Below are positions 58,109 through 64,000 of a DNA stretch of 64,000 nucleotides, one piece after another. This DNA is from Helicobacter pylori. GTDB taxonomy: Bacteria > Campylobacterota > Campylobacteria > Campylobacterales > Helicobacteraceae. The position numbers and the translations under genes are program-made. Within the stretch, counting starts at the first letter, position 1. The number at the start of each line of letters is the position of its first letter. The notes beneath the pieces were generated by a model. That model made no database searches and was not told where the DNA came from. It worked only from the letters and a program-made list of their open reading frames with translations. The DNA lies in contig NZ_CP122954.1 in NCBI RefSeq assembly GCF_030323545.1, positions 1,178,001 to 1,242,000 on the forward strand, given 5' to 3'.

Positions 58109-58989
58109 CTATTTTTTTCTAGGGCTTCGTTTTAAGAAATCATCAGCGATTTCATTGAATGTTACCCAACGCACGCCCTCGTGCTTGTTGATATGCTCAA
58201 TGATTTTTTCATGCATGAGCAACACTTGCGGGCGTCCGCTCACATCAGGGTGGATTGTCATGCTAAACACCGCATAGTCCATCTCACGATAAACCCAATC
58301 AAATTGATCGATCCACATTTGCCCTATATCGTGCGGGCTTACAAAACCAAAACTATTGGGGGATTTTTTGATAAACATCATCGGCGGTAAATCGTCTAAA
58401 TACCAGTTCGCAGGGATTTCCACCAGATCGGTTTCCGCCCCACGGATTAAAGGCTTCATCCAATCCTTGGCTTCCAAACTATAATCAATCTTGCTCCAAC
58501 TATCCCCCACGCGCACATAATAGGGCGTGAAATCATTGTGCATGAGCGAGTGGTCGTATTTGAAGCCGTGTTTTAAAAGCAATTCATTAGTGATATTGGA
58601 AAACTCCCACCACGGTGCCACATAGCCTGTGGGGGCTTTGCCGGTGAGATCTTTAATCAATTCAACGCTTTTTAACAAAACATCTTCTTCTTGCTTGGCC
58701 GTCATAGCGATAGGGTTTTCATGCGAATACCCATGCGCGCCACTTCATGCCCTCCATCCACGATCATTTTCATTTGTTCAGGAAAAGTTTCAATAGAATG
58801 CCCCGGCGAAAACCAAGTCGCCGGGAGATGGTATTTTTTAAACAATTTCAAAAGCCGTGGGATCCCTACTTCACCCGCAAAAAGCCCGCGCGAAATATCA
58901 TCAGGCGAATCCTCCCCACCATAGCTCCCTAGCCAACCAGCCACCGCATCAATATCCACGCCATAAGCCACTAAAATTTCTTTTGCCAT
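58109..58989 (-). pseudogene. pgdA: Peptidoglycan deacetylase PgdA, one-base frameshift
   Basis: N-acetylglucosamine deacetylase that protects the wall from lysozyme. The two frames (58702-58989 and 58109-58705) together are 881 bases; one added base gives 882 = 293 residues plus stop, the normal length. The loss is in the run at about 58738-58742, where the gene reads GTGGCGCGCATGG instead of the expected GTGGGCGCGCATGG. The first frame ends after [15 protein letters not shown], just before His86 and His90, two of the three metal ligands (Asp14 is kept). The second frame begins MTAKQEED, beyond both. Neither fragment should be active. Confidence 0.85.
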
Positions 58990-59001
58990 AATCGCTCCTT
59001 T

Positions 59002-59886
59002 TTAAGTGAGTTTTCCAAACCCCTTTTTGGTGAGTTTGGTGTCAAAATCTTGTAAATAAGGGATTTTTTGGCGTTGCAACGCCACTTCGTTTAAATCCAT
59101 TTCGGCGATAATGACTTCATTAAGCTTGGTGGCTTGCGCGATGATTTTCCCATTGGGCGCGATGATTCTTGAATCGCCGGCAAACTCTAGCGTTTGTTTC
59201 AATTGAGCGTTAGTTTCTTCCCCACTATGATTGCACGCGCACACAAAACAGCCATTTTCTAACGCTCTAGCCTTGCTCAATAAATCCCAATTATAAGCCC
59301 TAGCTTTGCCAAACGCGCTAGGATAGATTAAAACCTCAGCCCCTTGTAACGCTAAAAGATTTGCACCCACGCCAAAGCCGATTTCATAGCAAATTTGCAA
59401 ACCCACTTTCGCACTAAAATCCCCAAAATCCAGCGTAAAAACCTCGTATTTTTTACCCCTTTTGAAGCGCGATTTTTCATCGCCCCACAAATAAATCTTG
59501 CGGTGTTTTCCAACGATCCCGCCTTTTAGTGGAATGATATAAGCACTGTCGTAGAGTTTTTTATCCGTTTTTTCAATGCTGCACGCCACTAGATGCACTT
59601 TATTAGATTTTGCAAAATTACTCAACGCGCTCAACGACTCGTTTTTTAGCGTTTTTTCACCATGCTCCATCGCTTTAAGATCTATCCCAAACTCTGCGTC
59701 TTTATCATTCACGCAATAACCGCTATCAAACAATTCCGGTAAAACAATGAGATTCGCACCTTTGTCGTGGGCTTCTTTAGCCAGATTGAGCGCTAATTGC
59801 AGGTTTTCATTTAAGGCGTAGGGTTTGGATTGCATTTGAATCACAGCGGTTTTTAGGATTCTTTTAGCGGGATTTTTTGTTTTCAA
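59002..59886 (-). CDS. Carbon-nitrogen hydrolase (nitrilase family)
   Basis: 294-residue amidase-like enzyme. Triad visible: Glu in VLPELFDSGY, Lys in KHRKIYLWGDE, Cys in GLQICYEIGFG. Related to N-carbamoylputrescine amidase and deaminated glutathione amidase types; substrate not clear. 12 bases upstream of pgdA on the same strand. Confidence 0.85.
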   Translation of the reverse strand: MKTKNPAKRILKTAVIQMQSKPYALNENLQLALNLAKEAHDKGANLIVLPELFDSGYCVNDKDAEFGIDLKAMEHGEKTLKNESLSALSNFAKSNKVHLVACSIEKTDKKLYDSAYIIPLKGGIVGKHRKIYLWGDEKSRFKRGKKYEVFTLDFGDFSAKVGLQICYEIGFGVGANLLALQGAEVLIYPSAFGKARAYNWDLLSKARALENGCFVCACNHSGEETNAQLKQTLEFAGDSRIIAPNGKIIAQATKLNEVIIAEMDLNEVALQRQKIPYLQDFDTKLTKKGFGKLT

Positions 59887-59969
59887 GATCCACTCCCATT
59901 TTTGTTTTTATTGTATAGGATTAAAAATTAAAAGAGGATTAAAGGGGTTAAAATCCATAGGAGTTTGTG

Positions 59970-60371
59970 TCAAAACTTACCATTATTATTCAAAAATCGT
60001 AATAACGCGCTAGAGAGCGAGCTCACAAACACGCCGATAAGAAAGATTAACCCGTTAAAAAGATGCAAGAATAAAAGCGCTCCTAAAATGCCTAGTAAAA
60101 CCCCATACCCCCCTAAACGCCACACATTAAAAGACATTTCCAAACCCAGGGCGAATTTTTGGAATTTTTGCTTTTCTTCTTTTTCTCTATTTTGTTTCCT
60201 TAAATCCAAACGCTTTTTAACGCCGTAATACGAAGACAACGCCACGATAAAAAACCCTAAAAACCCCCCTTCAAAATTCAAAACCCCTTGAAACGCTTGG
60301 AAAAAATAAACGATAATCGCGCTAACTATATTGATAGAAAGTAAAATAAGCAAGCATTGGATTTGGCACAT
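59970..60371 (-). CDS. Four-helix membrane protein, possibly AtpI-like
   Basis: 133 residues, four hydrophobic segments (about 4-22, 31-47, 84-103, 105-122) separated by a basic loop (KKRLDLRKQNREKEEKQ). It follows the AtpZ-like gene after 15 bases; AtpZ-AtpI pairs are common in ATP synthase clusters, which is the basis for the suggestion. Confidence 0.5.
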   Translation of the reverse strand: MCQIQCLLILLSINIVSAIIVYFFQAFQGVLNFEGGFLGFFIVALSSYYGVKKRLDLRKQNREKEEKQKFQKFALGLEMSFNVWRLGGYGVLLGILGALLFLHLFNGLIFLIGVFVSSLSSALLRFLNNNGKF

Positions 60372-60386
60372 GGGATTTGATTGGAT

Positions 60387-60659
60387 TTATTTTGTTTTGT
60401 TTTGTGTGTGTTTAGGGTCTTTGGCTAATTCTTCATAATCTTTTTGCATGCTTTTATAAGCTTTATAGACATTGAGAAAGCTCGCTAACACGCCCCAAAT
60501 AACCCCAAGCCAAAAAAGCCACGAAATATGAGTGAGTTTTTTAAGCCCATAGCCTATAGCCACGCCCATAAGGATCGCTACCACCATAGACAGCCCCAAG
60601 CTCAAATAATTCGCCCCCTCTATGAATTTATAATACTTTGGCTTTTTCAAAAAATTCAC
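60387..60659 (-). CDS. AtpZ/AtpI family membrane protein
   Basis: 90 residues, two helices with the family pattern [20 protein letters not shown] and [19 protein letters not shown]. AtpZ-AtpI is linked to assembly of the F0 c-ring or Mg/Ca handling. Here it is away from the atp operon, overlapping hemL by four bases. Confidence 0.75.
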   Translation of the reverse strand: MNFLKKPKYYKFIEGANYLSLGLSMVVAILMGVAIGYGLKKLTHISWLFWLGVIWGVLASFLNVYKAYKSMQKDYEELAKDPKHTQNKTK

Positions 60660-61948
60660 ACACCTTTTATGATTTCATCAAAACTTTCATCAGCCTTTGC
60701 AACCACCAAATCAATCATCTCTTCAGTCATAGGCTCACAAATAAAGCCGGTTTCAAAGCTTGAACATGCCAAATAAACGCCCTTAAAGAGCATTTTTTGG
60801 TGGAATTTTGCAAACATTTCCGTATCGCTTTTTAAAGCGTCATCAAAATCGTGCACCGCATTTTCGTTAAAGAAAAAGCCAAACATGCTCCCCATGTTAA
60901 GCGTCTCTAAAGCGATGTTATAGCTTTGAGCGCTCTTTTTTAAACCTTGAGTCAAACGAACGGCTAAAGCGTTTAAGCGGATATAAAGGGTTTTGTCTCT
61001 TTTGATTTTATAAAGCGCACTCAACCCCGCGCACACCGCTAGGGGGTTACCGCTTAACGTGCCTGCTTGATACACGCCTCCAATGGGCGAAAGCAAGTCC
61101 ATAATTTCCGCACGCCCCCCAAAACACGCCAAAGGAAGCCCAGCGCCTATCACCTTACCAAAGGTTACCAAATCCGGCACCACGCCATAAAATTCTTGCG
61201 AACCGCTCAAACTCGCTCTAAAACCGCTCATCACTTCATCTAAGATCAGCACCGCTTGGTATTTTTCACACAAAGCCTTTAACCCCAATAAAAACTCTTT
61301 TTGAGCCGGCACTAACCCCATATTCCCGGCAATGGGTTCAATGATGACGCAACCCACATCGCCTTTTTTAAAGCACTCTTCTGTAGAGTTTAAATCGTTA
61401 TAACGAGCCACTAGAGTGTGTTTGCTAAAATCGTTCGGCACGCCTAAAGAAGAAGGAGAGCCAAAAGTGGCGCACCCGCTACCCGCTTTCACTAATAACG
61501 AATCGCTATGCCCATGATAGCACCCTTCAAACTTGATCAAATCGTCTTTTTGGCTATAAGCCCTAGCGAGTCGTATCGCGCTCATGGTCGCTTCCGTGCC
61601 GCTACTCACTAAACGCACCTTATCTAAGCCTTCATAACAAGAAATGACTTCCTTAGCTAAAGTGGTTTCTAACTCTGTGGGAGCGCCAAAAGAAGTGCCT
61701 TTTTTTAATGCATTAATAATATTTTTTTCAATCTCCTCATCAGCATGCCCAAAAATCAAAGGCCCCCAGCTTTGCACAAAATCTATATAATGGTTGTTAT
61801 CCACATCATAAAGATACGCCCCCTTGCCTTTTAAAATAAAGGGGGGAGTGCCTTTAACGCTCTTAAACGCCCTCACAGGTGAATTGACCCCCCCAGCGAT
61901 CACCTGCTTAGCTTCATTAAAATCATTAATGCTGTGCAACAACTCCAT
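60656..61948 (-). CDS. hemL: Glutamate-1-semialdehyde 2,1-aminomutase HemL
   Basis: PLP enzyme making 5-aminolevulinate in the C5 heme pathway. 430 residues with [21 protein letters not shown] and the PLP-lysine region [17 protein letters not shown]. Typical length. Confidence 0.97.
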   Translation of the reverse strand: MELLHSINDFNEAKQVIAGGVNSPVRAFKSVKGTPPFILKGKGAYLYDVDNNHYIDFVQSWGPLIFGHADEEIEKNIINALKKGTSFGAPTELETTLAKEVISCYEGLDKVRLVSSGTEATMSAIRLARAYSQKDDLIKFEGCYHGHSDSLLVKAGSGCATFGSPSSLGVPNDFSKHTLVARYNDLNSTEECFKKGDVGCVIIEPIAGNMGLVPAQKEFLLGLKALCEKYQAVLILDEVMSGFRASLSGSQEFYGVVPDLVTFGKVIGAGLPLACFGGRAEIMDLLSPIGGVYQAGTLSGNPLAVCAGLSALYKIKRDKTLYIRLNALAVRLTQGLKKSAQSYNIALETLNMGSMFGFFFNENAVHDFDDALKSDTEMFAKFHQKMLFKGVYLACSSFETGFICEPMTEEMIDLVVAKADESFDEIIKGV

Positions 61949-61957
61949 GATTTTACA

Positions 61958-62512
61958 TTATCCCTTAATCATGCTTTCAAATTGGATTTCCACTTGCGAC
62001 CAAGTCAAGCCCTCATGAAAGCTCTCGCATCGTTTAGCCAAACTCGCTAATTCGTTTTTCAAGCCAAAATTCAATAGATCCAAGACCCCTTTAACCACGA
62101 ACTTATCGCCAGCAACCGTGTATTGCATAGGCACTTTCACCAGCTTTTCATTCATCCTCACATAAGCCGTAAGAGAACCTTCATGATCGCCTTCTATCAC
62201 ATTCCTAAAAGTAACTTTAATGTTAGTGTTTTTAAAAAGAGCGAAAAAAGCCTCTTTAACATTTTTGTTTTTAGCGTCATCGCCTAAATTGACTTTCAAG
62301 CTATCCATGCTCGCGCTTGCCCCTTCTAAAAGGGTTTTTAAACTATCTTGAGATTTACCCAATTTATAGGTGATGCTTTCAAAACTCCCATTTACTGGTG
62401 TTTTAGCCTTAGATTTAAAGGCTGTCCATGTTAGCTTAGCCGAAGATAAATCCAAATTCACCGCTTGCAAAAACCCTGCTAGTAAAACCGATACCAAAAC
62501 CATTTTTTTCAT
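61958..62512 (-). CDS. YceI-family periplasmic protein
   Basis: 184 residues with signal peptide (VLVSVLLAGFLQA) and an all-beta YceI domain (SAKLTWTAFKSKAKTPVNGSF ... FSFEE-type strands) that binds polyprenoid lipids in homologues. Nine bases upstream of hemL. Confidence 0.88.
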   Translation of the reverse strand: MKKMVLVSVLLAGFLQAVNLDLSSAKLTWTAFKSKAKTPVNGSFESITYKLGKSQDSLKTLLEGASASMDSLKVNLGDDAKNKNVKEAFFALFKNTNIKVTFRNVIEGDHEGSLTAYVRMNEKLVKVPMQYTVAGDKFVVKGVLDLLNFGLKNELASLAKRCESFHEGLTWSQVEIQFESMIKG

Positions 62513-62760
62513 TCATTATCCTTTAATGTGGTCTTATCAATCACGCTCAATATTTTAGTGTAATTTCAGCACGCTTACAACTAAAATTATCCATTTTGAT
62601 AATCATTTGCACTCTAAAGACGACTCAAGAGATACAATTGCGTTTATTTTAAACTCTTTTTGTAAATAATGCTGACTGAAACAAACTTTCTAAACCATTC
62701 ATAAAAAGGTTAAAGCGCATGGGGCTATCCTTAAGGCTATAACCTTGGATACAGAAAAAT

Positions 62761-63756
62761 TCACAGCGATCGGAGTTTAAGCCTGAAACCATCTTCGTGT
62801 AAATCGCCTTGCTTTAAAAGCTCATTTGCGCTAGGGCTAGAATAATGCTTGGCTAAAATAATGAAATAGGCGTTGTTATGCACCCCGATAAGGTTAGGCT
62901 GGAAATAAGGGAAAGTTTCAGGGTTTAAAATCCATGTTGCGGTTTTGTTATACGCCACAGAGAGCCTTTTTCCGGCTCCACTACCCCACAAATCATACCC
63001 GTTCTCAAAAAGCAATTCGCCTGATATGGTTAGCGCAAGAAGCGCAAAATTGGTATAAGCTATCCCCTTAATGCCCTTTGTAGGGCCGCCATGATAATCG
63101 CTCGTATCGCTCCTAGTGATCGCGCTAGCAATAACCCCATTCTCATCTATGGCTTTAAACACCCACTCCTGCCACCGATTAGCGCTATTTTGCAAAAGGG
63201 CATGATCATCTAACGCTAGCGCAGAGCTCACATCAAAGAGAATGCCCCACGCCCCATGGTTAGTGTTAAGAGCTGATTGCGAATACTGACGCATCCGCTT
63301 AATGAAATCTTCATATTCTGGGCTAGGAAACGCCTTTTTGACAAACCAATAAGCCATGTTCATATAAGGCATGTAAAAATTGATATTATCCTCGCTCTGA
63401 TAAGTGTCTACGCTTTGAAGCTCTTTAGCCCAAGCGTTTAAAATTTCTATAGCTTTTAAGCCGTATTGTTTGTTTTTGCTCACCCAATAGCCTAGCGCTA
63501 AGTCATAGGACATGAGAGCGGATTTTTTAAAACTCTTTGTGCATTTATCAGGCTCTCTAGCCCCGGTAGCAGTGTAGTGTTTTGATGCGTTAAGTTGCGT
63601 GCATGGCTGTATTTTTTGGGAGAGCTTTTTATCAAGATGGAGTTTTTGGGGCAAATCTCTAGATTTAAAATCCCTAAAAAAGTAATCTTGCTCGGCGTAA
63701 GCTTGAACGCAAACGCAAACACCCATGAGTGATAAAAACAAAACAAATCTTTTCAT
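62761..63756 (-). CDS. Secreted alginate-lyase-like (PL5-type) protein
   Basis: 331 residues, signal peptide (FVLFLSLMGVCVCVQAYA). An (alpha/alpha) barrel pattern like PF05426: ALGYWVSKNKQYGLKAIEILNAWA, NINFYMPYMNMAYWF and NTNHGAWGILFDVSSALALDD, where the last is like the catalytic NNH region of PL5. Substrate not known in this species. Confidence 0.75.
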   Translation of the reverse strand: MKRFVLFLSLMGVCVCVQAYAEQDYFFRDFKSRDLPQKLHLDKKLSQKIQPCTQLNASKHYTATGAREPDKCTKSFKKSALMSYDLALGYWVSKNKQYGLKAIEILNAWAKELQSVDTYQSEDNINFYMPYMNMAYWFVKKAFPSPEYEDFIKRMRQYSQSALNTNHGAWGILFDVSSALALDDHALLQNSANRWQEWVFKAIDENGVIASAITRSDTSDYHGGPTKGIKGIAYTNFALLALTISGELLFENGYDLWGSGAGKRLSVAYNKTATWILNPETFPYFQPNLIGVHNNAYFIILAKHYSSPSANELLKQGDLHEDGFRLKLRSL

Positions 63757-63792
63757 TTCTCGCCTTTATTTGAATGGTTTAAAAATAGCGTT

Positions 63793-64000
63793 TTAGGGTA
63801 ACGCTTTTAACAACACAAATTTAAGCGCATGCACATTAAGAGCGCTAACCGCTGACAGGGGTAAGACAAAGAGCGCTGATTTTTCATTAGGGTGTTTTTC
63901 AAAATCGCTGGTTAAATGGGGGTGCAAAAACCCCAAATACGGCTCTAAATCAAACGCGTTTAATTTTTGTGCTTCTAAATTTAAAAAGGCGCAAAAATCC
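63793..64000 (-). CDS. obgE: C-terminal end of Obg-type GTPase (partial)
   Basis: Open through the window edge on the minus strand and stopping with TAA at 63793-63795. The 68 residues end LFVLPLSAVSALNVHALKF and VLLKALP, the G5-like SA motif and terminal helix of Obg GTPases. Place after HP0304 fits HP0303 (obgE). The P-loop is outside the window. Confidence 0.75.
   Translation of the reverse strand, partial: DFCAFLNLEAQKLNAFDLEPYLGFLHPHLTSDFEKHPNEKSALFVLPLSAVSALNVHALKFVLLKALP

Noticed and set aside
58691-58932. Plus-strand frames over pgdA
   Set aside because: Antisense of a gene fully explained by a one-base frameshift.

Overview
The window is chromosomal DNA of a Helicobacter pylori strain. 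Evidence: an AT-rich genome (estimated near 39% GC, not computed) with the species' characteristic genes: the nickel permease NixA, the helical-shape peptidase Csd4, the flagellar co-chaperone HP1076, a Hof and a Hor family porin-like protein, the pseudaminic-acid genes pseF/pseG/pseH, ChePep, the heme oxygenase HugZ, the deacetylase PgdA and Hcp-type Sel1-repeat proteins. Locus tags (HPxxxx) are recalled from strain 26695 as orientation only; nothing was searched.

Layout. 1-20.3 kb corresponds to HP1074-HP1092: a broken small gene, csd4, HP1076 behind a sigma-54 promoter, nixA behind a NikR-type operator, a membrane-anchored Mrr-like nuclease, an HpaA-like lipoprotein, an MsbA-type exporter, hofB, pyrB, then a plus-strand series (lipoprotein, tlyA, ribF, tktA, an AddB-like nuclease, ftsK), kgtP and a FlgF/FlgG-type rod protein. 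20.3-21.8 kb is a junction: 0.7 kb of decayed sequence and a DUF3883-type nuclease-like gene. From 21.8 kb to the end the order is that of HP0355 down to HP0303, so relative to 26695 this junction is a rearrangement breakpoint.

21.8-29.7 kb is a tight minus-strand block (fliF-fliG-fliH-dxs-lepA plus a PAP2-like membrane protein) joining flagellar MS-ring/switch/export parts to isoprenoid synthesis and translation. 29.9-34.0 kb is pyrG-recJ-RluD-type pseudouridine synthase. 34.0-38.9 kb is the least explained part: a minus-strand series of small membrane and coiled-coil proteins, a 25-residue hydrophobic peptide, a (CT)8 tract, a phage-type lysozyme split by one stop codon, and two decayed hcp genes that form direct repeats around part of the cluster. 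38.9-46.9 kb returns to core genes: ruvX-dprA, minD-minE, ilvC, tRNA-Arg, nadE-lpxK, pseF-pseG-pseH, flgH. 47-53.3 kb carries a Hor protein, the nuclease NucT, chePep-gmk-tatA-argS and hugZ. After hugZ no outer-membrane gene is present where 26695 has the third bab locus (HP0317).

53.6-58.1 kb has an MFS permease, a COG0523 GTPase with a small CxxC partner, and a two-gene restriction-modification cassette. The cassette lies against pgdA, which is broken by a one-base deletion just before its two metal-binding histidines. The end holds a nitrilase-family amidase, an AtpZ-like pair, hemL, a YceI protein, an alginate-lyase-like secreted protein and the 3' end of an Obg-type GTPase.

Themes: heavy overlap of neighbouring genes (ATGA and TAATG junctions), several GTG/TTG starts fixed by ribosome-binding sites, and inactivation by short repeats or homopolymers (10-bp duplication, G6, G10, single-base deletion).
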